A stretch of 64,000 nt of DNA from assembly GCA_041392765.1 (NCBI GenBank), contig JAWKLL010000001.1:1-64000 (forward strand), written 5' to 3'. Below, one piece after another: positions 8,484-18,921 of the stretch. This stretch comes from Lewinella sp041392765. Its GTDB lineage: Bacteria; Bacteroidota; Bacteroidia; Chitinophagales; Saprospiraceae. The position numbers were made by a program, and so were the translations under genes. A model generated the notes under the pieces. The model saw only the letters and a program-made list of their open reading frames with translations. It was not told where the DNA came from and did not search any database. Every line of letters begins with the position of its first letter. Position 1 is the first letter of the stretch.

Positions 8484-10133
8484 ATGAAAAATCGTTCAGA
8501 GCAAATAGCGCAATTAAAAAACCAAGCATTCGACTGCTTAATCATCGGTGGCGGTGCCAGCGGGGCAGGCTGTGCATTGGATAGCACGTTGAGAGGTTAT
8601 AAAACCGCATTGATTGACAAAGCCGACTTTGCTGCCGCTACCTCGTCCCGCTCCACTAAGCTCATACACGGAGGTGTTCGCTACTTGGAACAAGCCATCA
8701 CCCGACTCGATTTCGGACAATTGGCACAGGTGCGGCATGGCCTTAAAGAGCGCCATCTGTTGCTAAAAAACGCACCTCATTTGGCACAGCCACTGCCGTT
8801 GATTACGCCTGTATTCAGTTGGCTGGAAGGGTTGTACTTTATGATTGGCTTGAAACTCTATGGCTGGTTTGCCGACCAAAAAGATACGCTACCTGCCAGC
8901 GAATGGTTGGGTAAAAAGGAGCTTTTTAAACGTATGCCTCGTCTATCACGCCGCATACATAGCGGTGTACTGTACTACGACGGTCAGTTGGACGATGCCC
9001 GCTACTGCCTTTCTATCCTCCAAACAGCGGCCAACGCGGGTGCATCCTTGGCCAACTATACCGAATTAGAGGGTTTTGAAAAAAACAACGATGGAAAAAT
9101 AGAGGCCGTCAGGGTGAGGGATATGCAAACAGGGGAATGTTTCACCATACGTGCCAAGGTCATCATCAACTGTACTTTAGCCTTTACAGCGATACTGTAC
9201 GGCAATTGGTTAACCCAACGCTGAAAGCGCGGATACACCCTAGCAAAGGCGTACACCTGATGCTCCCGAGCGATACACTCCAAAGCAAAGCCGCGCTGCT
9301 TATCCCCAAACTAAAGATGGGCGGGTAGTCTCTTTGCCATTCCATTCCAAGGGCAACTCATGTTAAACAACCGACACCTCCTACGATGCACTCAACGAAG
9401 AACCTGTATTGGAAAAAAAAAAAAGTGAAGGAAGTGGATTTTATTAGAAACACTATCCCCTTACTTGGATGCTCCTGTGGAACCGTCCTTGATGCTATCA
9501 GGCTTTGGTGGTTTGCGCCCGTTAGTGTCTGCTGAGGCAGATAGAGGCACCAAGCATCTGTTGCGAGATCATGCCGTAGAAGTGGACACCCAAAGCGGCT
9601 TGGTCAGCTTACTCGGCGGAAAATGGACGACCTATCGGGTAATGGCACAAGACACCGTGGATACCATTGCAAGGAATATTTTACCCAATGATGCCCCTTG
9701 TACTACCGCTGATTGCCTATTAGAAGGAGCTGATGGATATTCACCCGACAGTTGGCAATTATTGGCTGCTTCCGCTGGATGGTCGGAGGCGGTTTGTAAG
9801 CAATTGGTACAAACGTATGGGGCGAAAGCATCTCTTTTGCTGGCCATCACGGCTGAGCAACCAGCCACCCAGGAACTGTTGGTGGAAGGCTACCCTTATG
9901 TATTGGCGCAAGTGGTATATGCTGTTCGGTATGAGATGGCCTGTACGCTGCGGGATGTACTGGCACGCAGAATACGATTGGAATTACTTGACTGGCAGGC
10001 AACCGTACAAGCCATTACCCCTACGGCCCATATCATGGCACAGGAGTTGGGTTGGACAGCAGCGGCTATGCACCAAGCTATTGCCGAATATACAGCACAA
10101 TTGGACTATTTCAAGCAGAAAGCGACTCCCTAA
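8484..10133 (+). CDS. glpD: FAD-dependent glycerol-3-phosphate dehydrogenase (frameshifted)
   Basis: It oxidises glycerol 3-phosphate to dihydroxyacetone phosphate and passes electrons to quinone at the inner membrane. The N-terminal half (8484-9180) is open and has the FAD-binding I-I-G-G-G-A-S-G-A-G, R-S-T-K-L-I-H-G-G-V-R-Y-L and the family core. The C-terminal half (9465-10133) has G-F-G-G-L-R-P-L and S-L-L-G-G-K-W-T-T-Y-R. Between 9175 and 9465 about six indels break the frame. Each is explained by one base, mostly in a homopolymer, for example the 12-A run at 9413-9424 and the T run near 9180. After correction the segments read D-T-V-R-Q-L-V-N-P-T-L, K-D-G-R-V-V and T-T-D-T-S-Y-D-A-L-N-E in order. 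Probably functional in the organism. Confidence 0.85.
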
Positions 10134-11695
10134 TCTTATCCTGTACAAAATACATTTCCATCTTACCTAAATTCTTCACTTCCACTAGCCCACGCGATTC
10201 GCAAGTGAAGGCTGCTTTCACCTGTTCATACGTTGTTTGAGAAATATTGACGGTACCAGCCTCTCCACTGCTTTCCATACGAGCAGCTACATTCACGGTA
10301 TCTCCCCAAATGTCATAAGCAAATTTCTTAGACCCCACCACGCCAGCTACTAAAGGGCCTGAGTGGATGCCAATACGCGCCTCAAAAAGGGGTAACTGTT
10401 GTTGGGCGCGGCTGTGATTCCATTCTTTTAGAAAAAGTTGCATCTCTAAAGCCGCCTCAACCACCTGCAAAGGAGAAGCCGATGCCTTATCGGGCAACCC
10501 ACCTGCACACATATAAGCATCCCCTATGGTTTTAATCTTTTCAACTCCGTATTTGGCAATAATTTCATCAAAAGCCCGGAAAGCATAGTCCAATGTAGCC
10601 ACTAAATCTTGAGGAGAAAGTGTTTGTGCAATACGGGAAAAACCTTTAAAATCGGTAAATAACACGGTGGCCGTGTCGTAGTGTCGCGCAGCAGCCACGC
10701 CTTGCTGCTTGAGTTCGTTCGCTACCGCCAACGGTAGAATATTAAGGAGCAACATATCCGAACGCTGCTTCTCGGTGAGTATCATTTCATTCTTTTCTGA
10801 GAGTAATTTATTGTGTTCCAAAATGGAACGATGCCGATGATACCAACCCCCTCCTATGATAAGCAACAAGCCCCCCACGGCCATCCATAACTTCCTGCGG
10901 GCATTAAATAGCGCCAACTCGTTGGCTTGTTGCTGAATTTGCATCTCTTGCTGGGTAATAGACGCGTTCTGGGTGGCAATTTGAAGAGAATCGAACAGCG
11001 TTTGGTAGTAAAAGGAATCTAAGAGGCGATTCTGTTCCATGAGCAGTAACTCCTGTTTGATTTGCGCCTCGTTCATTTGTTGTAGCAATGCTTCTTTAGC
11101 TGCCAATTGTTGTGCCATCTGCTTGCGTTGCGTCTCCCCTTCTCCCCGTTGGGGCATGGGTATATCCGCGCGCTCGGCAGGAGGTCGCAGCCCTTCATTA
11201 CGACGAGCAAATAGTCCTCGTTTTTCTTCCTGCGTTGCCGTTCCATTCAGTACAGCTAAAGCATCCCTTGCTTTAGCTGCCAACTGATTCCTACCTAACT
11301 CCTCTGCCAAACCTAAAAGCGATTGTAGGTTTTGCTGTCGAAGCGTTTTGTCCGTGGTTATCTCGCTTCCTGATTCGAAGAAGGAAAGAGCACGCAACCG
11401 CTGAGTCCGTTTATCGGAAAGACGCCAAGCCCTGCCTTTGAGATAATAGGCGCGAGCGGCATAGGCATTGTCTTTTTTGCTTTTCAGTACGCGACAACAC
11501 TTCGTCTGCCCAGTGGGCGGCTGTTTCGGGATAGCCTGCTGCCAGCTCGGCTTCCCCTAGTTCCAAGGCTGTTTGTAGGTAATCATTGCCTTTTTGTGTG
11601 GCAATGCGGCTTTCTAATGCTTCAATATTGCCAGCCTGCCCCAATAGACTGAAGCTAAACCACAACAGTACAGCTACGGTAGTAAAGACTTTCAT
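10111..11695 (-). CDS. Class III adenylate cyclase with periplasmic helical region (one frameshift)
   Basis: The N-terminus has a signal peptide and TPR-like helices, then a coiled-coil Gln-rich stretch, a transmembrane helix (L-W-M-A-V-G-G-L-L-L-I-I-G-G-G), a short coiled coil and a C-terminal guanylate/adenylate cyclase domain. The metal-binding aspartates lie in F-T-D-F-K-G-F-S and I-G-D-A-Y-M. Lys in K-I-K-T-I-G-D and Asp in Y-D-I-W-G-D match adenine specificity, so cAMP is the likely product. The N-terminal piece (start 11695) and the main piece are joined by removing one A from an A6 run near 11475, giving K-D-N-A-Y-A-A-R. The 3' end overlaps the convergent glpD by 23 bp. Confidence 0.85.
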
Positions 11696-11903
11696 AATAC
11701 ACTGAATATGGGTGTGTTAACAATGAACTCGAGTGGTTCATTTTTTACTAAGGGGGCACACAAACATACTGATTTTTTTAATAGCGTTGGAGAACGCTAT
11801 AATTAATTCCTAAAACCTTTTCATCGCAAACAAAGCACCAACCACCAGAGGTGTAAAATACCCTGCTAGCATTGCCAATCGTCTTCTAATTTACTTGATC
11901 CCC
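11696..11903. other. Intergenic, no gene seen
   Basis: The 208 bases between the rhodanese stop and the cyclase start hold no supported gene and no member of the repeat families in this window. Confidence 0.4.
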
Positions 11904-12209
11904 CTACTGACCAAAGGCCTCCTGCCAAGCCAGCATACCGCCCACTAAATTGCGTACCTGCTTGAAACCTGCTTGTTGCAAAAAGCGCTGCGCGGCTCCA
12001 CTTCTGCCCCCACTGCGGCAATAGACAATTACCTCCTTATCTTGCAAAGATTTCAATTCTTCCACAGCAGCAGGAATAGTGTTCACAGGTATCAATTGCC
12101 CACCTATATTGAATACTTCGTGTTCGTAAGGTTCTCTTACATCAATAAGCACAAAATCTGTATCGCCGCTATCCAATCGGGCTTTTAAATCTTCTACAAA
12201 AATATCCAT
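11904..12209 (-). CDS. Single-domain rhodanese
   Basis: A 101-residue cytoplasmic protein covering one rhodanese domain: L-I-D-V-R-E-P-Y-E-H-E, then the active-site loop Y-C-R-S-G-G-R-S with the persulfide-carrying Cys, and a final N-L-V-G-G-M-L-A-W. It transfers sulfane sulfur or acts as a sulfur carrier; the partner is not indicated. The length is typical of single-domain GlpE/PspE-like proteins. A (GT)n run just upstream of the start (about 12214-12230) may vary in length. Confidence 0.9.
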   Translation of the reverse strand: MDIFVEDLKARLDSGDTDFVLIDVREPYEHEVFNIGGQLIPVNTIPAAVEELKSLQDKEVIVYCRSGGRSGAAQRFLQQAGFKQVRNLVGGMLAWQEAFGQ

Positions 12210-12260
12210 AATGGGTGTGTGTGTGTGTGTTATTTACGAAAAGCAAGCGGTTCACTTACA

Positions 12261-14784
12261 TCAATGCGTTAATACCAACTTTTGCATATCCGACAGCGTA
12301 CCATTTTGTCCCTCTTGCTTGTAGGTAATACATACCTGCCGGAAGATGATGAAGATCGAGCATAGTAGAATAGGGCTGTTCAAATACCACCTGACCGGCA
12401 CTATTAAATACGCGTACATTTTCAATCTCCTGCTCAGCGGGGAACGCAAATGTACAACTCCCGTAGTAGGATTCGGGTAAATCACCGCAGAAAAAAGAGG
12501 ATAAGCTACTTCCGTTACATCGGTGGGTGTCAGGGCTTCTTCTCCTCTCATCACGGGACGTATCATCAAAGCACCATCCGTCACACCACTGATAGGTTCC
12601 CAACCTGTACTGTTTTCCACATAAATAAATGCGCGGCCTTGGGGTCTATTACGGTCGTATCCTACGGCTATGCAACTACCAAACTCACAAATGGATGCCT
12701 GTTGCCAGCCCACGTAAAAGTACCTACTGGAATGGCGAGTGGTGTAGGATTGCCGTCGTCGTCTGTCAAACAAGTATGAAGTAAATCCTTGAAGAGTATC
12801 GAATACCGAACTGGCATAAAGTGGGTTCAACACCACACTGTACTCAGGAGTGTTATCCAATTCCCAACCAAACCCGCAACCTAAAATCCTGATTGGAGTA
12901 ATCATCGCTGGTATGCGGAAAGTGAATACGTACACCACGAAGTGTATCTGCCACATTGGCGTGGTAAGCAACCGCTACCTGCCGCCCGGCACTAGTTTCC
13001 AAAGCACTTTCTGCGGTACCATCGTCATAGGCGAAGTAGTCGCCAAAATGAGTCGTCCGCTCCACCATATCATTCTGCCCCACAAAAGTCTGGCTTCCCT
13101 GAGAGTTGTTGTTCAACGTATAACGAGTACGAAAATCGAGTTTATCAAAACTATCAAAACTACCGCTACCTAAGTTATTCGTCAGATTCGGCCAGACGTT
13201 GGCGAAGCCTGTCGCATCTCCCATCAAGTTGTACGTACGGTTAATGGGTACGCCATTAGGTAAGTTCACCTCCACCCCGTTAAACAAGGTAGGCTGTACG
13301 CCCAACGCATTGACACCCGTATTCAATTCCTCCAAACTAAAAACAGAGGGACTAGCATTCTGCGCACTTAAAAAGTGGTTGTAAACCCCCACATCAATCG
13401 TAGGGGCAAGTTCATCCGCTATAGCCGCCCTAAAATGCCGCCAAGGCATACTGCTGTAGTTGCGCAACATATAATCCGGCTGACGCATGAACGCAATATC
13501 ATTGAATACATTACTCGCGGTGGGGTTGTTATCTAAACGCACATAATCTAAATGCCAGTTGTCACGAAAACCAGAACGGTCTGCATAATTCACAAACCGA
13601 AATTGGAAACGGCTGTGCTGGTAATCTTCGGTAATAGGCTCGGAATAAAACTTGAAGGTATCCCTTACACTGAACGGCTGGTTGGCAGGCATACCGGCAA
13701 ACGTGCGTACCGTAATCCAGTTGCCACCACTATCAAAGAACTGCAGGGTCATGGAATCTTGTAGTTCAGGACGATCCGCTATACCACCTCGTTGCAACCA
13801 AAAAGACAGCACCCAGTCATCGGAGTTATTGGTATTGATGTAGGTAGAAGTCAAGTGGTCAGCTTCACCGACCCCGCCTCCATAAGCCTTCCACGGTAGT
13901 CCAATCCATCAAAAGTAGCTACACTCTAAAGACGGAGGATCAGATGCCATGCGCGTATTCACATACACTTCCTGATCCAACCAAAGTTCAGGAGAAGGCA
14001 AGACCCCTTCGTAAGAAAAATCGTCGTAAAAAGGCGGCTGTATCGTAGGCACATCCACTCTGAAAGCATAATGCGTAGTATCGCAAATACCATAGTCATC
14101 GCAAATCACTAAACAAAGGGAATCGACCCCCGCAAACCTCCCCGATTGATACGTAAAACCATTAGTTGGCGCATTATAATCATCCAGCCACGCCAACTGA
14201 TCGCGACCCGCATAGTTGTCGAAACAGTCAACAAAAAAACTACACGTCATCTGCCCGGGCAATACATTATCGGCTGAAAGCGAAATGGTTTCCGCCTGCG
14301 CCAGTTGAATCACCGGAGGGAATAAGTTAAGTCCTCGTCTGCGTGCTAAAAAGCGGTAGGTTTCCAGTTCGCCACAAGCTGTTCCCGCTGGATTGCAGTA
14401 ACGGATTTGCACCTCTTCTACTGTGGCAATTGCGGTGGGTAAGGCTTCATATCCCAAAGAATCAACAGGACTACCATTAGCATCCACTGGCACATACGCA
14501 TTACCAAAAACTAATTGATCGCAGTTCACACACTCGTAGTACCCCTCAGCTGTGAAACCTATCGTATCCTGCCGCAACCGTATCCTCGTGCGTTCATTGG
14601 CGATAACAGCAACTACATCAAGGGTGGTAGTACCACAATCCTCTTTTTCGACGGCAAGCTGTGATAAATCAAAACCGTTAGTAGCCGTAGCAATAGCTGG
14701 ATTAGCTGTCAAAAACACCTCTTTCTGGGCAGAAACCCATAACGCCATACACAACAGTGCGAAAGTAGTAGCTGTAATTCTCAT
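12261..14784 (-). CDS. Large secreted T9SS-sorted protein (several frameshifts)
   Basis: Start at 14784 with signal peptide (ends W-V-S-A-Q). Three long open segments follow one another in different frames: 14784-13909, 13854-12900 and 12900-12261. They read as one protein of about 840 residues: an extracellular domain with D-D-F-S-Y-E-G (a frequent jelly-roll-like start), Asn-rich beta segments, then Y-P-N-P-T-T-G-V-V-H-L-R and S-A-G-Q-V-V-F-E-Q, the two core motifs of a T9SS type A sorting domain. With one G removed near 12310 the end is Q-N-G-T-L-S-D-M-Q-K-L-V-L, a normal sorting-domain tail, with stop at 12261. Function unknown; probably surface-associated. Confidence 0.7.
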
Positions 14785-14788
14785 TCCT

Positions 14789-14813
14789 TAGTAATTTGAC
14801 GGAAATAACCTAT
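14789..14813. repeat. Family C repeat end (solo)
   Basis: TTAGTAATTTGACGGAAATAA matches the terminal sequence of the family C elements at 51106 and 55843, directly upstream of the T9SS gene. Only one end is present. Confidence 0.55.
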
Positions 14814-14952
14814 TCAGATTGCTATCTCCCCATCCCTTAACAATAGCGATGAAATAAATTCAAACCTATTCTAATACTCCCAAAGGGAACGTATTTCCCA
14901 ACGCTTTAGTGTAAACTTAACGAAAGGATGCCCCCTACTAAGATCATGTATA

Positions 14953-17900
14953 TCAAAAATCATCTATCCCCGATGTGTCGATAGGGCTATCGAGGTCTTC
15001 TACTGGCAGTCCCCCTGTATCACTCGGTGGCTCATTGGTTTCCTCCTCTGGTGGGCAACTATTCGGGCGTTCCGATTGGATATATACCTTTATTTTCGTA
15101 CCACGCATGATTTTACCGCCGGGAACATATTCCGGTTCTTGTTTCCAAATGTATGCATCTGAGCGATTCGCCACCTCGCCTTCCACTTCCCCTAAGCTTA
15201 AATCTAAACCAGACAATAGGAAACTTACTTCGCTATAACGCTTGCACATAAGGGAAGGAATCCGCACCATATCGTCTTTCGACTTTGAAACCACGAACTC
15301 GAGCGTACTACCTTGCAGTACTTTCATCCCCTTGCGCACCATGTCGGGGGTATATTTTTTACCTTGGTAATAAAAAAACAAGATAGTGCTATCTGCTAAT
15401 TTAGCATCAAAAACGCCCTCTTTTACTACGGTGCGAATTTGTAGTGGGCGCAACTTCTGGCGGTACTGGCTGTAATCGTCCGCAGCATCCTGAAATGAGG
15501 GTATTGGCACTTCCCGTGGGTCTCCTATGATAGTAAGATAAACCGTACGGTTGGACTTAATCCTATTCAAAGGCTCTGGCTCTTGGTCGATCACCTCTCC
15601 CTGTGGCACGGATAAATCAAAAGGAGCTTCGTTCACACTCACCCGAAATCCTCTCGAACGAGCCTGTTGGGTAGCTTTATCAATATGTTGCCCCACGAAG
15701 TTCTCCACCTGTACGGAACTGCCGTGATTGGTATAAAGTCGAAGCAATAGATTCAACAACAGAAAAGACATTACTAATACAGCTAATACGGCGCCAAAAT
15801 TCTTGATAAAATACCGAGAACGGAGCGCCGCTAGGAAGTGATGGAATCGCCTTGGCGGCAAATTCGACGGTGAAGCATCGGTCGGTAATGAATCCATATT
15901 GTTATCAGTGCTGGCATTATTATTATCAAACAAAGCCACAGGAGCGGCAGTTGCCATGACTTCTTGTGCAAGGGGGGGGGGAGGTTGTACAGGAATGCTT
16001 TCTATCGCCGGTGCTGCCACTGCCTTGGCCGCTTGGCGCTCAAAACCAAACTCCAATATTTTTTTAATAAACGCCGCAGGTTTGTACCCGGCCAATGCCG
16101 CTTGATGAAAAATGGCAGTAGCAGGTGTCATACCCGGCAAAGAATTAATCTCGATGACTTGCGTTTCCGCCTTACCATCTGGCAACACACGTACAAAGGC
16201 ATCAATACGACAATATCCTTCTACCTGCAACAACCGGGCGGCGCGTTCCAAGGTATGCTGTACCTGCGGAAGTATATCTTCATAACGGTAAGCCCCCGTG
16301 GCAAGCCGTGCAGGAGTGAGGTTCTGACCTTCGCCAGCAAGAAATTTTTCTTCCAACGAAAGCACTTCTCCGGAGGCTAAGGTTTCACTGGGTTCAAACA
16401 TTTCAAACCGCACTTTGCCTTTTTCATAATGCGTCAACATCCCCCCCGTAACCTCTAAGAAATGAATACCGTCACCTTTGACTACCAACTCTTCAAAAAG
16501 GATTTCTCCTTTGCGGGAAAACTCCTCCTTGGTTTTCAGCTTCAACGTCTTCCGTTGTGTAGCCTCCTCCTCAGGATGCAGTGAAAATATCAAATCACAG
16601 TAAGCTTGCAACTGTTCCCTATTGCGAATCACTTTCACCGCCGAGCTGCAACCATCATCCACGGGTTTAGCCACCAGTGGATAACCGAAAGCATCTTCTA
16701 CCCGGTCTAAAAAACGTGCAGGATGATGAACATAATCATTTTTGGGTAGTAACAACTGCTTCGCCACAGGCAACCCATGTTGCTGAAGGGTTTGCAACGT
16801 GCGATATTTATCGATAGTAGTACTCGACGACTTGATACCCGAACCATTATAAGGTAAACCACGGGCTTCCAATTCCATCTGTACTTGCCCATCCTCGCCC
16901 GGACGGCCATGCAGCGCGATGAAAACTCCGTCCACCTTGCGCGACAAGCTATCATAGGTAAGCGCAACAGGTGAGAAAACCACATCGGGAGAAGCGTATT
17001 TTCCTGTAACAGTAGCACATTCCCGCCTGATTTTCTCCAAAAGAGGATGCGATTTCCAAGACTTGATTTTATCCCGGATATCGTCGGCGTTGTCTTTTAA
17101 CAATAAATTGATGGGAAGTTGCGTAAGCTCATGGCGACCATCCGCCCCTGTTAGGAAAACAGGTATAGGCTCGTACGCTATTGAGCTGCTCAATTTTTCA
17201 AAAATATTCCGCCCACTTTCCACCGAAATATGGCGCTCAAAAGAATACCCACCAAGTATAACCGCAATTTTTTTCTTATTCCCTGCTGCCTGTCGCAACC
17301 CCGCAATATTGGCATCCAACTGCTGTAACAACTGCCTGAAACGGCTATTATCGGGTTCTTCTGCCAATCGTTCTTGCAAGGAAGTACGCACGATATAAGT
17401 GAGAAACTGACTGGGATTTAGCCCTATTTCAGCCGCTTGATGAAAAAAGAAGGAACTGGGCAGCATACCCGAGGTAGTATTCGGGTCATTGAGGAATATT
17501 TTTCCTTCGGGTGTAAAGAACCCATCGATTCGAGCGTACACCTGAAACCCAAGACGGGTAAAAAGCCGTTCACATTCGCGGCGTATAGCCTCAATTTTTT
17601 CGTCTGGCAGGTTGATGGGAGTTTCCTTACGGGAAAGCCCCGGCATATACTTGGAACGGTAATCGAACACTTCGCTCCCTTTAATGATTTCGGTAGGAGG
17701 TAATGCTACCGCCGACCCATCTTCTGTACGTATGACAATACATGAAAACTCTTGCCCCTTGATAAAGGCCTCTAGAATCACTTGTTGCTCAGTCTGGGCT
17801 GCATCCAAGACAAAAAGACGGCTAAAATGCGGAGACCGATCCGTTTCGGTATTCAACAGTGCGAGCAAGTCTTCTGGGTGGTAAACGGTCGTTTGCTGGC

Positions 17901-18723
17901 CTTCCAAGGTAACCGTAAGCGGAAAACCTAAGCCATCCCGTATATCGCCCAAGAACTTGATATACTCCACTTTATCATAGTCAGAGCGGTCGTTCCACTC
18001 ATCCATCGGTATCAGTTCCCGAAAAAAGGCTCTGTTGACGGCTTGTTCGAATCCTTCTACACCTGCCTCTTCATCAATGATAGATACGCCTATCGACGAC
18101 CCTTGATTGGCTGGGCGGATAACGAGTGGAAAACCAATATTTGCAATGGCTTGTTCATACAATTCGTGCACATTGGAACGCAGCCAAACTGGCTTTTCTA
18201 TTACCTGCACTGTGGGGCAGTCGAAGCCTTTTTCCTGCATTAATTCCTTTTGCCAAGCCTTGTTCATCCCAATTTTGCTGGGCAAAACACCGCTGCCTGT
18301 ATAAGGGATTCCCAATGTTTGCAATGCCTGTTGCAACTGCCCATCTTCCCCGTATTCACCGTGTAGTGCTAAGAAGGCAAGATCGATATGCTGCGCAATT
18401 TCTTCTGGCGTGACAGGTGTACCAACCGCACTAAGAAGGCGATGCCGCTCATCAGCGGCCAGCGTTCCGAGGCTCTCAATATACACCTGAAATCCATTAG
18501 GAGAATCAGGAAGCGACTGCACCGGAGGAAAGAAATCGCGGATACTTCCTTTGTAAACATAGTGCCAGTCCAACATCACCCAATGGCGATCGCTATCCAC
18601 AAAAATTGGAATAGGGGTAAACAAGCTTTGGTCGAGGTTATCGAAAACCGTGCGCCCGCCAGCAAAGGATATCTCCCGTTCCCGTGAAGGCCCTCCAAAA
18701 AAAATGCCTACTCTGATGCTCAT
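14953..18723 (-). CDS. Tandem D-Ala-D-Ala ligase domains fused to a membrane segment and three PASTA repeats
   Basis: 1256 residues, intact. Domain 1 (about 1-450) has Ddl motifs G-G-P-S-R-E-R-E (Glu15), A-L-H-G-E-Y-G-E-D-G, D-Y-R-S-K-Y (Lys358-Tyr359), A-R-I-D (Arg398, Asp400) and N-D-P-N-T-T-S-G-M (Asp413 where Glu is usual, Asn415). Domain 2 (about 484-890) has G-G-Y-S-F-E-R-H (Glu496), A-L-H-G-R-P-G-E-D-G, E-E-K-F (Lys793-Phe794), C-R-I-D (Arg839, Asp841) and I-E-I-N-S-L-P-G-M (Glu858, Asn860). A Pro-rich linker, one transmembrane helix (about 976-996) and three PASTA-like repeats (about 1004-1067, 1071-1147, 1152-1216) follow, then an acidic Pro/Asp tail. Ddl makes D-Ala-D-Ala in the cytoplasm; PASTA modules bind peptidoglycan or muropeptides outside. 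The fusion would tether the ligase to the wall side of the membrane. It has its own promoter. Confidence 0.9.
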   Translation of the reverse strand: MSIRVGIFFGGPSREREISFAGGRTVFDNLDQSLFTPIPIFVDSDRHWVMLDWHYVYKGSIRDFFPPVQSLPDSPNGFQVYIESLGTLAADERHRLLSAVGTPVTPEEIAQHIDLAFLALHGEYGEDGQLQQALQTLGIPYTGSGVLPSKIGMNKAWQKELMQEKGFDCPTVQVIEKPVWLRSNVHELYEQAIANIGFPLVIRPANQGSSIGVSIIDEEAGVEGFEQAVNRAFFRELIPMDEWNDRSDYDKVEYIKFLGDIRDGLGFPLTVTLEGQQTTVYHPEDLLALLNTETDRSPHFSRLFVLDAAQTEQQVILEAFIKGQEFSCIVIRTEDGSAVALPPTEIIKGSEVFDYRSKYMPGLSRKETPINLPDEKIEAIRRECERLFTRLGFQVYARIDGFFTPEGKIFLNDPNTTSGMLPSSFFFHQAAEIGLNPSQFLTYIVRTSLQERLAEEPDNSRFRQLLQQLDANIAGLRQAAGNKKKIAVILGGYSFERHISVESGRNIFEKLSSSIAYEPIPVFLTGADGRHELTQLPINLLLKDNADDIRDKIKSWKSHPLLEKIRRECATVTGKYASPDVVFSPVALTYDSLSRKVDGVFIALHGRPGEDGQVQMELEARGLPYNGSGIKSSSTTIDKYRTLQTLQQHGLPVAKQLLLPKNDYVHHPARFLDRVEDAFGYPLVAKPVDDGCSSAVKVIRNREQLQAYCDLIFSLHPEEEATQRKTLKLKTKEEFSRKGEILFEELVVKGDGIHFLEVTGGMLTHYEKGKVRFEMFEPSETLASGEVLSLEEKFLAGEGQNLTPARLATGAYRYEDILPQVQHTLERAARLLQVEGYCRIDAFVRVLPDGKAETQVIEINSLPGMTPATAIFHQAALAGYKPAAFIKKILEFGFERQAAKAVAAPAIESIPVQPPPPLAQEVMATAAPVALFDNNNASTDNNMDSLPTDASPSNLPPRRFHHFLAALRSRYFIKNFGAVLAVLVMSFLLLNLLLRLYTNHGSSVQVENFVGQHIDKATQQARSRGFRVSVNEAPFDLSVPQGEVIDQEPEPLNRIKSNRTVYLTIIGDPREVPIPSFQDAADDYSQYRQKLRPLQIRTVVKEGVFDAKLADSTILFFYYQGKKYTPDMVRKGMKVLQGSTLEFVVSKSKDDMVRIPSLMCKRYSEVSFLLSGLDLSLGEVEGEVANRSDAYIWKQEPEYVPGGKIMRGTKIKVYIQSERPNSCPPEEETNEPPSDTGGLPVEDLDSPIDTSGIDDF

Positions 18724-18776
18724 GCTCGTCCATTTTTTTACCCCTACAAAGGAATCGTGTCAGGTAAACGAAGCGC

Positions 18777-18805
18777 CAAAGTTAAGAATTTTATATTGTA
18801 AACAA
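18777..18805 (-). promoter_or_regulatory. Promoter of the Ddl-PASTA gene
   Basis: On the minus strand: TTG (complement of 18803-18805), 18 nt, then TAACTTTG (complement of 18777-18784), the Bacteroidota -33/-7 pattern, about 50 nt before the start codon. Confidence 0.65.
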
Positions 18806-18921
18806 CACGCCGATACATGAAACAACGTATCTTGCCCGATATGCATACTTTGACAAGCTTTTGCAACTTGCCTTGATAATTTCGACATCAAAGCTAACAC
18901 ACTTTCCCTACTCTTAACAAT

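Noticed and set aside
8484..10133. glpD as a true pseudogene
   Set aside because: Both halves are well conserved with intact FAD motifs, and every break is a small indel, mostly in a homopolymer; decay would also leave substitutions and stops.
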